DNA from: an uncultured Campylobacter sp.
GTDB lineage: Bacteria > Campylobacterota > Campylobacteria > Campylobacterales > Campylobacteraceae
Length of the DNA: 64,000 bases
Direction of reading: 5' to 3'
NCBI RefSeq assembly: GCF_938039245.1
Contig: NZ_CALHVN010000012.1
Location: 14,689-78,688, forward strand
In this document: one piece after another, positions 53,269 through 61,807 of the stretch
Layout of the letters: every line of letters begins with the position of its first letter
How positions within the stretch are numbered: position 1 is the stretch's first letter
Notes under the pieces: model-generated
The model's input: the letters and a program-made list of their open reading frames with translations, nothing else
Database searches by the model: none
Told to the model about the DNA's origin: nothing
Translations under genes and position numbers: made by a program

Positions 53269-53898
53269 ATGAAAAAACTAAAATTTATCTTCGCTCTCGC
53301 CGCGGCGTTTATTTTTAGCGGCTGCTACGAGACGACGCTGCTTACGCGCATACCGATCTCCGCGCTTGTTTCGGACAAAGGCTCGGACGTGAAATCCACG
53401 ATCGTGCTAACGGGTATAACGCCGCAGACGCACGAAACGAAAACGGTAACGGAGAACGTGCGGGTTTTCGTTCCCGACGCTAAATTTAAGAACTTCCCGA
53501 CGGGAGAAACCGCCTATGAGATGAGCGTTAGCGTAGGCAAGGGCGAAAAGGGCGGCAAAAACTCGGATAAGCGCGCCGTGCGGATATATCTAAGCCAATA
53601 CGGCGACGTCTACGGCAAGCTTAGCAAAAACATGCTCGAGCAGTACGCGAGCGTGGCGAAGCAGGGCGAAGCGCCGACGCTAAAAGCAGCGATCAAATTT
53701 GAAAACGATACGAAGGACGTCTATGAGCTGGTCGCGGGCAACGAGTTTAAGGCTAGCGACGAGGCGCAAACGGGCGGCGTTTATACCTTGGCGCCGGGGC
53801 AGGTCACGGGCGCGATCTGGGCGGATAGCACGGCGGTACGTGACGCGATCACGGGCAAAGCGGTCAAAATCGGCACTCTAAAAAAGGCGGCGAAATGA
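53269..53898 (+). CDS. Lipoprotein of unknown function, 209 residues
   Basis: A lipoprotein signal MKKLKFIFALAAAFIFSGC ends in the lipobox FSGC, with tyrosine following, so the protein is likely outer-membrane anchored. The mature part is beta-rich with TIVLTGITPQTHE, VRVFVPDAKF and VYTLAPGQVTGAIWAD. It resembles the DUF7424 group (from memory). The stop overlaps the proC ATG (ATGA), so the two are co-translated although functionally unrelated. Confidence 0.75.
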   Translation: MKKLKFIFALAAAFIFSGCYETTLLTRIPISALVSDKGSDVKSTIVLTGITPQTHETKTVTENVRVFVPDAKFKNFPTGETAYEMSVSVGKGEKGGKNSDKRAVRIYLSQYGDVYGKLSKNMLEQYASVAKQGEAPTLKAAIKFENDTKDVYELVAGNEFKASDEAQTGGVYTLAPGQVTGAIWADSTAVRDAITGKAVKIGTLKKAAK

Positions 53899-54809
53899 AA
53901 AACGTAAAAATCGGCTTCATCGGTGGCGGAAATATGGGCGGCGCGATGATAGAGGCGCTTTGGCGCGCGCAATCTGACGAAGCGGACGCGGGGCGAAGCT
54001 TTGCCGAGGACGAGCGGAAATCCAGCGGCGTTAGCGAGGCGCAAAGAACGAATAATCCGTCGCAAACGAGCGATACGGCGAGCCAGCGCGAATGCGAAAA
54101 AGAGACAAAATTTGAAATCATAGCCTGCGCCAGAAGCAAAAACGAGGCTTTACGGCAGAGATTTAGCGTAAAAATAGCCGCGAGCGAAACGGATCTAGCG
54201 CGCGAAGCGGACGAGGTCGTACTGGCTACTAAGCCCGCTAGCTACGAGGTTATCTTGCGCCTGATAGCACCCGAGCTTGCGGGCAAAATTTTGCTTCTTT
54301 TGGCGCCGGGTTTTGACATAAAACGCGCTAGGCAAATCGTAGGCGAGGGCGTTTATATAGCTCGCGCGATGCCGAACGTCGCAGCCAGCATCGGCGCGTC
54401 GGCTACGGCTCTTTGCTTTGACGCGGGATTTAGCGAGCCCAAGAAAGAGACCGTGCGCGAGATAATCGCTAAAATAGGCAAAATTTACGAGATAGACGAG
54501 GCCGGGTTTGCCGCATTTACGGGCATCGCAGGAAGCTTGCCGGCGTATGCGTGCGCCTTTATCGAGGCTGCGGCCGATGCGGGCGTGCGGGGCGGATTAC
54601 CTAGGCAGCTTTGCTACGACGCCGTCTGCGCAGCCGTAGAAGGGACGGCGCGCCTGATCCAAAGCGGCAAGCATCCGGCCGCGCTAAAAGACGAGGTCTG
54701 CTCGCCGGCGGGAACCACGATCGAGGGACTTGCCGCGCTTGAAAAGGGTGGATTTCGCGGCGCCTTGATGCAGGCTATCGCCGCTTGCATCGCCAAAGCG
54801 AGGGGTTAG
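53895..54809 (+). CDS. proC: Pyrroline-5-carboxylate reductase with a hydrophilic insertion
   Basis: ProC makes proline from pyrroline-5-carboxylate. The Rossmann start IGFIGGGNMGGAMIEAL and the late signatures IARAMPNVAASIGASATAL and CSPAGTTIEGLAALEKGGFRGALMQAI are intact. Residues 27-72 form an insertion of about 45 residues, rich in S, D, E, R, Q and T, between the first helix and second strand, which other ProC proteins lack. Total is 304 residues against about 265 usual. The loop could be tolerated because it is at the surface. Start overlaps the lipoprotein stop. Confidence 0.93.
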   Translation: MKNVKIGFIGGGNMGGAMIEALWRAQSDEADAGRSFAEDERKSSGVSEAQRTNNPSQTSDTASQRECEKETKFEIIACARSKNEALRQRFSVKIAASETDLAREADEVVLATKPASYEVILRLIAPELAGKILLLLAPGFDIKRARQIVGEGVYIARAMPNVAASIGASATALCFDAGFSEPKKETVREIIAKIGKIYEIDEAGFAAFTGIAGSLPAYACAFIEAAADAGVRGGLPRQLCYDAVCAAVEGTARLIQSGKHPAALKDEVCSPAGTTIEGLAALEKGGFRGALMQAIAACIAKARG

Positions 54810-55500
54810 GCTCGCGGCTTTTGCTTTTCTGGTTAATTAAAGCCTAGTAAATTTATGTTTTTTGTATTTGCTTGAAATTTCCGCTTGTGATCAAATTCTT
54901 GCCTAAGCCGAAAAACGCTCCGCCGCGCTTTTGCCGTAATCGCGCGTTAAATTTTAAAAAGATACCGATGAGGATTATTTCTGGCGCTAAATTTATTTTC
55001 TAGTGGGTCTGGCCTTTCGCCCTTGCTGGCCGCAGATACGCTTGAAAAGCTCAAAAATGTAAAAATCCCGACATAAACGCCACCAAAGAGTGCGTGCAAG
55101 CGGGCATGGCGGCAAGCTTAAAGCAAGACTACGGCGCGGCGGAAGAAGAAAGAAGTAGGGTGTTTGGCTTAAGCGGTATTTGATTTTTGCGTCTTTGCGG
55201 CAAGCGTAGCGTTACGAGAGCTTGCGCAAGGTAAACCGAAACGCTTTATCTCGGATCTGCTCGGCGTATCGTCTTTTTGTGCCTTTTGAGTTAGAATTTT
55301 ACCCGAAAATAATATTTTTTAATTTTTCACCGCTTTTTACGGCCGATTTTGGCTATAATTACGTCCAAGTTTAGATCGCGGCCGCGATTTACGTTTGCAC
55401 GAATATTTCTTTTACGATTTTGCAAATTTAATTTTTACGGGTTCAAATTTGTGCCCAAATTTAGCTCCGCGTGTCGGAAAAATTTTCTACGGATTAGAGT
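54810..55500. other. Intergenic region with a decayed gene fragment and a promoter
   Basis: A -10 box TATAAT is at 55354-55359, 140 bp before the activase gene. Otherwise only short frames occur. The fragment at 55073-55183 is listed separately. Confidence 0.4.
55073..55183 (+). pseudogene. Remnant of a gene 3' end
   Basis: The frame reads NATKECVQAGMAASLKQDYG and continues through EEERSRVFGLSGI to a stop. A second frame just upstream gives LLAADTLEKLKNVKIP, so one shift separates them. The pattern faintly resembles the end of a crotonase-type enzyme (AxxxVxxGxxxSL...E...F). No start or upstream part remains. Confidence 0.35.
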
Positions 55501-56262
55501 ATGCATTTTATCGGTATCGACATCGGCTCGACCTCGTCAAAGGTCGCCGTTATGGACGAACGCGGCGAATTTTGCGAGCTATTTTTGCTACCGAGCGGCT
55601 TTAGCGCGGTCAAGGTGGCGCGCCAGATCAAGCAAGCTTTAGAGCAAAAAGGCTACGCAGAGGGCTTCGTGACGGCTACGGGCTACGGGCGCGTGAGCGT
55701 AGAGTACGCAAATTTGAGCATGAGCGAGATTTTGTGCCACGGACTTGGGGCACACTTTTTATTTGAGCCTGACTGCACCGTCATCGACGTAGGCGGGCAA
55801 GACACCAAAGCTATCAAAATAGAAAACGGCAAGCCGACGGATTTTATCATGAACGACAAATGCTCGGCGGGCACGGGCAAATTTTTAGAGATCAGCGCGG
55901 GTCGCTTGGGGCTTGAACTTAGCGAAATTTACAAAACTGCCCGTAAAAATCCGGCGATTAAAATTAGCTCGACCTGTACGGTCTTTGCCGAGAGCGAGAT
56001 CGTCTCGCTAAGCGCAAATGGAGCTGAAACTAGCGAGATCGCCTACGCCATCGTGGATTCCTCCGCGCACAAGGTCGCCTCACTCATCAAACGGCTGGAA
56101 AATCAAATTTACTTCTTAAGCGGCGGTCTTAGCAACGTGCCGCTCTTTAAACAGCTTCTAGGCGAGCATTTGGGGGCTGAAATTTTTACTCGCGAAAACG
56201 CAATCTACTGCGGCGCGATGGGCGCTGCGATAATGGGAAAAAGGAGAAAAGATGAAGTATGA
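55501..56262 (+). CDS. ATP-dependent activator of a 2-hydroxyacyl-CoA dehydratase-like/double-cubane protein
   Basis: The 253-residue protein is an ASKHA-type ATPase (BadF/HgdC/YjiL family): FIGIDIGSTSSKVAVMD (phosphate 1), VIDVGGQDTKAIKI (phosphate 2), NDKCSAGTGKFLEI with a cluster cysteine, SSTCTVFAESEIVSL with the second, and FLSGGLSN. Homodimers hold one 4Fe-4S cluster between subunits and drive low-potential electron transfer by ATP. It overlaps the next gene by 11 bp. The start codon follows a poor ribosome site. Confidence 0.9.
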   Translation: MHFIGIDIGSTSSKVAVMDERGEFCELFLLPSGFSAVKVARQIKQALEQKGYAEGFVTATGYGRVSVEYANLSMSEILCHGLGAHFLFEPDCTVIDVGGQDTKAIKIENGKPTDFIMNDKCSAGTGKFLEISAGRLGLELSEIYKTARKNPAIKISSTCTVFAESEIVSLSANGAETSEIAYAIVDSSAHKVASLIKRLENQIYFLSGGLSNVPLFKQLLGEHLGAEIFTRENAIYCGAMGAAIMGKRRKDEV

Positions 56263-57367
56263 TTTTGCGGAGCTTAAAAAGCGAAATTCTCTGGCGCTTC
56301 AGGATCTAAAAGCTGAAGGAAAGAGCGTCGTGGGGACGTTTTGTACGTATTCGCCAAAGGAGCTAATCTACGCCGCGGGCGCGGTGCCGGTTAGTCTGTG
56401 CGCTTCGGACGAGGGCCCGATAAACGCCGCTCACGCCGAGCTTCCGCGTAATCTCTGCCCGCTAATAAAAGCAAGCTACGGCTACGCGGTTACGAAAAAA
56501 TGCCCCTATATGAACGCTAGCGACGTAGTCGTCGGAGAGACGACCTGCGACGGCAAGAAAAAGATGTATGAGCTGCTAGCAAAGCACAAAGAGGTGCGGG
56601 TCTTGGAACTGCCAAATATGACGAGCAAGCGCAGTTTGGAGCTCTGGACGCAGGAGCTGCGGGAGTTTAAGGGCTATCTGGAACAGCGTTTTGGCGCAAA
56701 AATAACGGACGAAAAGTTAAAAGAGACGATAGAGCTTTTTAACGAGGAGCGAGACGCGCTAAACGAGCTAATGGAGCTTGGCAAGCTAAATCCGACCCCG
56801 ATTAGCGGTAGCGAGATGCATCAGGTGCTGTTTGCTAGCGACTACATCTACGATAAACGCGAAAAGATCCGTATGCTGCGCTCTTATGTGAAGGCTCTGC
56901 GAGAAAAAGATATGAGCGGCACCAAACGCAAAAAGCGCATCATCATCACCGGCTGTCCAAGCGGAGGTATCTACGAAAAAGTCGTCAAGCAGATAGAAGA
57001 GTTGGGCGCTGACGTGGTAGCCTTTGAAAACTGCACCGGCACGAAAAACTATCAAAACAACGTTCGGCTAGAGGGCGATTTGGTCGCAAATATCGCCGAG
57101 CGCTACCTTAAAATCCCCTGTTCGGTGATGTATCAAAACGACGCACGCTCGGATATTATCAAGGAATTTATCCATGAGTATCAAGCGCACGGCGTCATCG
57201 ACGTAGTGCTAAGCGGCTGCCACACCTACGCGATCGAGACGAACAAGATCAAAGAAGCCAGCCGCGAAGCGGGAGCAAACTATATGTCGCTGGAGACTGA
57301 TTATTCAAAACAAGACGTCGGGCAAATTCGCACGCGCTTAGAGGCGTTTATCGAGCTGCTCGGTTAA
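56252..57367 (+). CDS. Double-cubane cluster protein (HgdB-like/YjiM family)
   Basis: The 371-residue protein resembles HgdB/BcrC subunits and the double-cubane cluster protein. Cysteines in GTFCTYSP, RNLCPLIKAS, KKCPYMN, ETTCDGKKKMYE, ITGCPSGG, FENCTGT and SGCHTYAIE are placed as cluster ligands. The partner gene is the ATP-driven activator just upstream. The system performs ATP-driven low-potential reductions of unknown physiological substrate. No CoA-transferase or second subunit is present, which argues against a fermentation dehydratase. The sulfur-uptake genes follow 31 bp later. Confidence 0.87.
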   Translation: MKYDFAELKKRNSLALQDLKAEGKSVVGTFCTYSPKELIYAAGAVPVSLCASDEGPINAAHAELPRNLCPLIKASYGYAVTKKCPYMNASDVVVGETTCDGKKKMYELLAKHKEVRVLELPNMTSKRSLELWTQELREFKGYLEQRFGAKITDEKLKETIELFNEERDALNELMELGKLNPTPISGSEMHQVLFASDYIYDKREKIRMLRSYVKALREKDMSGTKRKKRIIITGCPSGGIYEKVVKQIEELGADVVAFENCTGTKNYQNNVRLEGDLVANIAERYLKIPCSVMYQNDARSDIIKEFIHEYQAHGVIDVVLSGCHTYAIETNKIKEASREAGANYMSLETDYSKQDVGQIRTRLEAFIELLG

Positions 57368-57398
57368 ATTTAGGATTAAAATTTATAAAAGGAGTTAG

Positions 57399-58166
57399 AT
57401 GAAGCTAAAACAGATTTTAAAACTAGGCGCGGTATTAGCCGTTTGTTTAAATTTAGCGAGCGCGAATTCGCTCGAGCAGATCAAGAAGGACGGCGTCATA
57501 AGGATAGCGACCGAGGGCGTGTATTCGCCGTTTTCGTTTCATAACGAAAAAGACGAGCTAATGGGCTATGACGTCGAGATAGCAAAAGCCGTCGCAGATA
57601 AACTTGGACTAAAGCCAAAATTCGTCGAAGCCTCGTGGGACGCTATGTTAGCGGCGTTTGACGCGGGTAAAGCAGACGTAGTATTTAATCAAGTTAGCAT
57701 TACCGAAGAGCGCAAGAAAAAGTACGACTACTCCGTACCCTATATGACCTCATACTCGGCGATCATCGTGCACGAGGATAACGACGATATCAAGAGCTTT
57801 GCCGATCTAAAAGGCAAGCGCTCCACGCACTCGGTAAATAGTATGTGGATCCCTACCGTCGAAAAATACGGTGCAAAACTCGTCGTAGCCGATAGCCTAA
57901 GCGACCAGATAAATCTTATAATCACCAAGCGCGCCGACGACACGATAGACGACGCCGTGATGTTTTACGACTACAAAAAACAGCACCCAAAAGCCCCGAT
58001 AAAACTAATCAAGGCGGGCGAAACGCCGATGTATACGGCAGCGATCGTACATAAAGGCAACGCCGAGCTACTAGAAGCGATAAATAAGGCTCTAAACGAG
58101 CTAAAAGCAGAAGGCAAACTAAAAGAGATTTCGATTAAGTATTTTGATAGGGATATCTCGGAGTAA
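57399..58166 (+). CDS. Cystine/amino-acid ABC transporter binding protein 1
   Basis: The 255-residue family 3 solute-binding protein has a signal peptide (LKLGAVLAVCLNLASANS). It shows the cystine-type core GYDVEIAKAVADKLGL, DAMLAAFDAGKADVVFNQVSIT and KYDYSVPY, matching TcyA/FliY. The ligand region YSVPYMTSYSAIIVH differs from the other two copies. It is the first of three tandem copies before the permease. The ribosome site is AAAAGGAG. A promoter and leader follow its stop. Confidence 0.88.
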   Translation: MKLKQILKLGAVLAVCLNLASANSLEQIKKDGVIRIATEGVYSPFSFHNEKDELMGYDVEIAKAVADKLGLKPKFVEASWDAMLAAFDAGKADVVFNQVSITEERKKKYDYSVPYMTSYSAIIVHEDNDDIKSFADLKGKRSTHSVNSMWIPTVEKYGAKLVVADSLSDQINLIITKRADDTIDDAVMFYDYKKQHPKAPIKLIKAGETPMYTAAIVHKGNAELLEAINKALNELKAEGKLKEISIKYFDRDISE

Positions 58167-58310
58167 ATTTAAGCTGAAATTTGGAGGCGGCGCGGCGGAT
58201 TTGCCGCCGTTAGCAGATTGATTAGACTTTAGCCGCCTATCTTGCGCCCGTCTCAAAGTCGCGCGTCGTAAATTTAGCGGAGTTTTATTTTGTTTTAACC
58301 TTTTTTTGCA

Positions 58311-58316
58311 TAAAAT
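58311..58316 (+). promoter_or_regulatory. -10 box for the cysteine-rich leader transcript
   Basis: TAAAAT after TTTTTTTGCA fits a Campylobacter sigma-70 promoter with T-rich upstream DNA. A start near 58323 would place the leader ATG about 25 nt into the transcript. It lies between binding protein genes 1 and 2, so the second and third have a separate transcript. Confidence 0.5.
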
Positions 58317-58347
58317 CGTCATTTAAATTTAAAACGAAAGGTGCATC

Positions 58348-58395
58348 ATGAAAAGCGATATGTGCGACATGTGTTGTTGCGAGATGAAAAGCTAG
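58348..58395 (+). CDS. 15-residue cysteine-rich leader peptide
   Basis: The frame encodes MKSDMCDMCCCEMKS: four cysteine codons, three of them consecutive, and four methionines in 15 residues. It has a good ribosome site (GAAAGG, 6 nt before the ATG) and ends 128 nt before the gene for the second cystine-type binding protein. The content and place are those of a leader peptide whose translation stalls when charged tRNA-Cys is scarce. It is too short to have another likely function, and I know of no homologue. Confidence 0.75.
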   Translation: MKSDMCDMCCCEMKS

Positions 58396-58398
58396 GGC

Positions 58399-58516
58399 GC
58401 TAGGCACGAATTTCTTTTTAAGTGCTTAGCAAGTCGCTAAACATTTAAAAAGAATTTTACTTAATCCGCATGTGCGAGCCTTTTTAAATGAATAGCTAAC
58501 GATAAATTTAAAAAGG
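58399..58516 (+). promoter_or_regulatory. Putative cysteine attenuator with four alternative stems sequestering a ribosome-binding site
   Basis: Segments pair in series. 0 (58399-58407, GCTAGGCAC) pairs with the end of 1 (58422-58430), 9 bp with one wobble. 1 (58414-58430) pairs with 2 (58436-58452), 17 nt with one mismatch and one wobble. 2 (58442-58452) pairs with 3 (58480-58490), 11 bp perfect. 3 (58479-58489) pairs with 4 (58506-58516), 11 bp perfect, and 4 contains AAAAAGG, the ribosome site of the next gene (ATG 58524). A ribosome at the leader stop would cover segment 0, giving 1:2 and 3:4 (off). A ribosome stalled at the cysteine codons leaves 0 free, giving 0:1 and 2:3 (on). Confidence 0.7.
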
Positions 58517-58523
58517 ACGAAAA

Positions 58524-59279
58524 ATGAAAAACTTACTAAAATCTTCTCTACTTACTTTGGCGGGCTTAGCCCTTTTAACTAACGCAAACGCAAAAACCAT
58601 CCAAGAAGGCGTCTTAAAGGTCGCGACCGAAGGCACGTATTCGCCGTATTCTTTCCACGACGAAAAGGGCGAACTAACCGGCTACGACGTAGATATCGCA
58701 AAAGCCGTTGCCGATAAACTAGGGCTTAAAGTCGAATTCGTCGAAGCTCCGTGGGATGCGATGCTAGCGGCGTTTGACGCGGGCAAGGCGGACGTGGTGT
58801 TTAACCAAGTAAGCATCACTGAAGATCGCAAGAAAAAATATGAATTTAGCGAGCCTTATACCGTTCCTCGCGCGGTTTTGATAACTCACAAAGATACGCA
58901 AGACATCAAGAGCTTTGACGATCTAAAAGGCAAAAAAAGCGCGCATTCGGCCACTAGCAACTGGGCGCAGATAGCAGAGAAGCACGGCGCGCAGGTCGTC
59001 GTCGTAGACGGCTTTAGCAAGGGCGTAGAGCTAATCGCCCAAAAGCGCGCGGACGCTACGATAAACGACGACGTGACCTTTCTTGATTACGTCAAGCAAA
59101 GACCTAACGCGCCTATCAAGGTCGTATTTACCGGAGAGGCGATACCTACCGCCGCGCTCGCGCACAAGGATAACGCCAAGCTAATCGCGCAGATAAATAA
59201 GGCTCTTGGCGAACTAAAATCTAGTGGCAAACTAAAAGAAATCTCCGAAAAATATTTCGGTAAAAATATCTCCGAATGA
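58524..59279 (+). CDS. Cystine/amino-acid ABC transporter binding protein 2
   Basis: The family 3 binding protein has a signal peptide (LLTLAGLALLTNANA) and the same cystine-type core as the other copies (VEFVEAPWDAMLAAFDAG, NQVSITEDRKKKYEFSEPY). It is closest to copy 3 at the C-terminus (LGELKSSGKLKEISEKYFG). Its ribosome site AAAAAGGA is in the right arm of an 11-bp hairpin, and it is preceded by the cysteine-rich leader. The three copies suggest different ligands or affinities served by one permease. Confidence 0.9.
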   Translation: MKNLLKSSLLTLAGLALLTNANAKTIQEGVLKVATEGTYSPYSFHDEKGELTGYDVDIAKAVADKLGLKVEFVEAPWDAMLAAFDAGKADVVFNQVSITEDRKKKYEFSEPYTVPRAVLITHKDTQDIKSFDDLKGKKSAHSATSNWAQIAEKHGAQVVVVDGFSKGVELIAQKRADATINDDVTFLDYVKQRPNAPIKVVFTGEAIPTAALAHKDNAKLIAQINKALGELKSSGKLKEISEKYFGKNISE

Positions 59280-59347
59280 TAAATTTTGGCGCGAAGCGGC
59301 CTTGCCGTAAAATTCGCGCCCAAGTAAATCCAAAAAAAGGAAAAAAC

Positions 59348-60100
59348 ATGAAAATTTCAAATTTATTTAAAGCCGCGGCGATCCTGGCTTTGGGGCTAAA
59401 TTTGCACGCTAAAACGATCAAAGAAGGCGTGCTAACCGTCGCCACCGAGGGCACTTACGCGCCGTTTTCGTTCTATGACGAAAAAGGCGAGCTAACCGGC
59501 TACGACGTGGACGTCGCAAGAGCCGTGGCCAAGAAGCTAAATTTAAAAATCGAATTTTTAACCGCGCCTTGGGACGCGATGCTAGCGGCGTTTGACGCGG
59601 GCAAGGCAGACGCGGTGTTTAACCAAGTAAGCATTACCGAGGAGCGAAAGAAAAAATACGAACTTAGCGAGCCATATACCGTTACTTACGGCGCGATCAT
59701 CGTTCGCAAGGACAACGACTCGATAAAAAGCTTCGCCGACTTAAACGGCAAGAAAAATGCCGACTCGGCTACTAGCAACTGGGCTAAAGTCGCCGCTAGC
59801 TACGGCGCTCAAAACGTCACGGTCGATAGCTTTGCTAAAAGTATGGAGCTGCTAATCGCAGGCCGCGTAGATAGCGTGCTGCGCGATAATATCGTGTTTT
59901 TGGACTTTACGAAGAATCAGCCCGCCGCTCCGGTTAAAATCGCCGCCGTCGGAAACGAAAAAGACTACATCGGCGTAGCCGTGCAAAAGGGCAACGCCGA
60001 GCTAACCGAGCGGATAAACAAAGCCCTAGCCGAGCTAAAGGCCGAGGGCGAGCTAAAAGAAATCTCGCAAAAGTATTTCGGCAAGGACGTTTCGGAGTAA
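59348..60100 (+). CDS. Cystine/amino-acid ABC transporter binding protein 3
   Basis: This is a third family 3 binding protein, 250 residues, with a signal peptide (FKAAAILALGLNLHA). The core GYDVDVARAVAKKLNL and DAMLAAFDAGKADAVFNQVSIT is shared, but position details differ (VDSVLRDNIVFLDF in place of the ATINDD segment), so the ligand may differ. I take the ATG at 59348 after AAAAAAGGAAAAAAC; the frame runs back to 59276. It is followed 259 bp later by the permease. Confidence 0.9.
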   Translation: MKISNLFKAAAILALGLNLHAKTIKEGVLTVATEGTYAPFSFYDEKGELTGYDVDVARAVAKKLNLKIEFLTAPWDAMLAAFDAGKADAVFNQVSITEERKKKYELSEPYTVTYGAIIVRKDNDSIKSFADLNGKKNADSATSNWAKVAASYGAQNVTVDSFAKSMELLIAGRVDSVLRDNIVFLDFTKNQPAAPVKIAAVGNEKDYIGVAVQKGNAELTERINKALAELKAEGELKEISQKYFGKDVSE

Positions 60101-60359
60101 ATTTGCTAGGTCAAATTTAGCCAATTTTAACGGGTTAGCTCGCTCGTTTACGCCAGCGGCGATGGCCTATTTGCGGGCTTGCTTGCAGGCTAAATTTAAA
60201 AGCCGTTAAATTTAGCCGCGAATTTTAAATTTAGCAAAAAACGCCGCTTGCAAAACTAAACAGCAAATTTTGGCAAATCTTGCAAGTAAAATTTAACGGC
60301 TCAAAGGCTCGCGACGAGTAAATTTAAGCCTAAATTCGGTGCGAAAAATGGAGGTAAAT

Positions 60360-61034
60360 TTGGACACGGAACGCATAAACCGCATAATCGAGCTTGTCTC
60401 AAGCTCGCTGCTGCCGATGCTAGAAGCCCTAGCTAAGGTCACGATACCGCTCACGCTGGCGTCTTTTGCCTGCGGGCTGATTATCGCCGTGATAACCGCT
60501 ATCGCGCGCCTCTCAAACGTGAAAATTTTGCGATGGATTTTTGGTGGCTACGTTTGGATATTTCGCGGCACGCCGCTTTTAGTGCAGCTTTTTATCGTAT
60601 TTTTCGGGCTTCCTTCTATCGGCGTTACGCTTGATACGTGGAGCGCGGCGATCATCGCTTTTAGCCTAAACGTCGGCGCCTACGCGTCCGAGTCGGTGAG
60701 GGCGGCGATCCTATCGGTGCCTAAGGGGCAGTGGGAGGCGGCGACCTCGCTAGGTATGACGCACGCGCAAATTTTACGCCGTATCATCGCTCCTCAGGCC
60801 GTGCGTATATCGCTGCCGCCGCTATCAAATACCTTCATCGGACTAGTTAAAGACACCTCGCTGGCTGCATCCATAACGATGGTAGATATGTTTATGGTCG
60901 CCCAGCGCATCGCCGCTCGTACGTATGAGCCACTGCTGCTTTACGTGCTGGCCGCGCTTATTTATTTAATCGTTTGCACGCTGCTTACCTTTTTGCAAGG
61001 AAGGCTTGAAAAACGAACATCAAGGTACGTGTGA
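60360..61034 (+). CDS. Amino-acid ABC transporter permease (cystine type)
   Basis: Five or so membrane helices are present, with the polar-amino-acid permease motif EAATSLGMTHAQILRRIIAPQAVRISLPPL (the EAA loop) at about residues 130-160 and YVWIFRGTPLLVQLF early on. I take TTG at 60360, 5 nt after GGAGG, rather than the ATG at 60348, which has no ribosome site. The length is 224 residues. A single permease gene implies a homodimer in the membrane. Confidence 0.9.
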   Translation: MDTERINRIIELVSSSLLPMLEALAKVTIPLTLASFACGLIIAVITAIARLSNVKILRWIFGGYVWIFRGTPLLVQLFIVFFGLPSIGVTLDTWSAAIIAFSLNVGAYASESVRAAILSVPKGQWEAATSLGMTHAQILRRIIAPQAVRISLPPLSNTFIGLVKDTSLAASITMVDMFMVAQRIAARTYEPLLLYVLAALIYLIVCTLLTFLQGRLEKRTSRYV

Positions 61035-61786
61035 TGGCGATAAAATTTAAAAATTTAACCAAGAGCTTTGGCGAACAAAAGGTGCTAGATGGTATCGATC
61101 TAGAGATCGCAGATGCGCAAACTACGGTAATCGTGGGGTCTTCCGGATCCGGTAAATCAACCCTGCTTCGCTGCATAAATTTACTCGAAATCCCCGAGGA
61201 AGGCGAGCTGGAGCTAGACGGCGAGAAGATAAAATTCGGCGGCAAAATTTCGCCAAAAGAGCTACTGCCCTTTCGCAGGCGAACGGGGATGGTGTTTCAG
61301 GGGTTTCATCTCTTTCCGCATCTAACGGTTTTACAAAACGTGATCGAAGGACCGACGCAGGTACTTGGTGCCGACAAGCAAACGGCGATAAATAAAGCCC
61401 TCGAGCTGCTAGGCAAGGTCGGCATGGCCGACAAGCAAAACGCCTATCCAAACAGACTCTCGGGCGGTCAGAGCCAGCGCGTGGCGATAGCTAGGGCGCT
61501 AGCGATGGATCCGTCGTTTTTGCTGCTAGATGAACCAACTAGCGCGCTAGATCCGGAGCTAGAAGCCGAGGTGCTAAAAGTCGTCATAGCCCTAGCCAGA
61601 GAGAAAAAATCCCTCGTCATCGTCACGCATAATATGAATTTCGCTCGCAAAGTCGCGGATAGGATTTTGTTTTTGGATAAAGGCAAGATCGCGTTTGACG
61701 GCGATGCGGAGAGATTTTTTGCTAGCCAAAACGAGCGCATAATGAGCTTTATCTCGGCGATGGATATAAGATTTTTGAAATTTTAG
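61034..61786 (+). CDS. Amino-acid ABC transporter ATP-binding protein
   Basis: Walker A is VGSSGSGKSTLLR, the signature is LSGGQSQRVAIARALAMDP, Walker B is FLLLDEPTSALDPE, and the switch histidine is in VIVTHNMNFA. The protein energises the permease encoded upstream. The ATG at 61034 overlaps the permease stop (TGATG). With 250 residues it is a standard polar-amino-acid ATPase, close to TcyC/GlnQ. The trans-sulfuration enzyme gene begins 21 bp after its stop. Confidence 0.94.
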   Translation: MAIKFKNLTKSFGEQKVLDGIDLEIADAQTTVIVGSSGSGKSTLLRCINLLEIPEEGELELDGEKIKFGGKISPKELLPFRRRTGMVFQGFHLFPHLTVLQNVIEGPTQVLGADKQTAINKALELLGKVGMADKQNAYPNRLSGGQSQRVAIARALAMDPSFLLLDEPTSALDPELEAEVLKVVIALAREKKSLVIVTHNMNFARKVADRILFLDKGKIAFDGDAERFFASQNERIMSFISAMDIRFLKF

Positions 61787-61807
61787 CGATAAATTTAAGG
61801 AGAGAAA

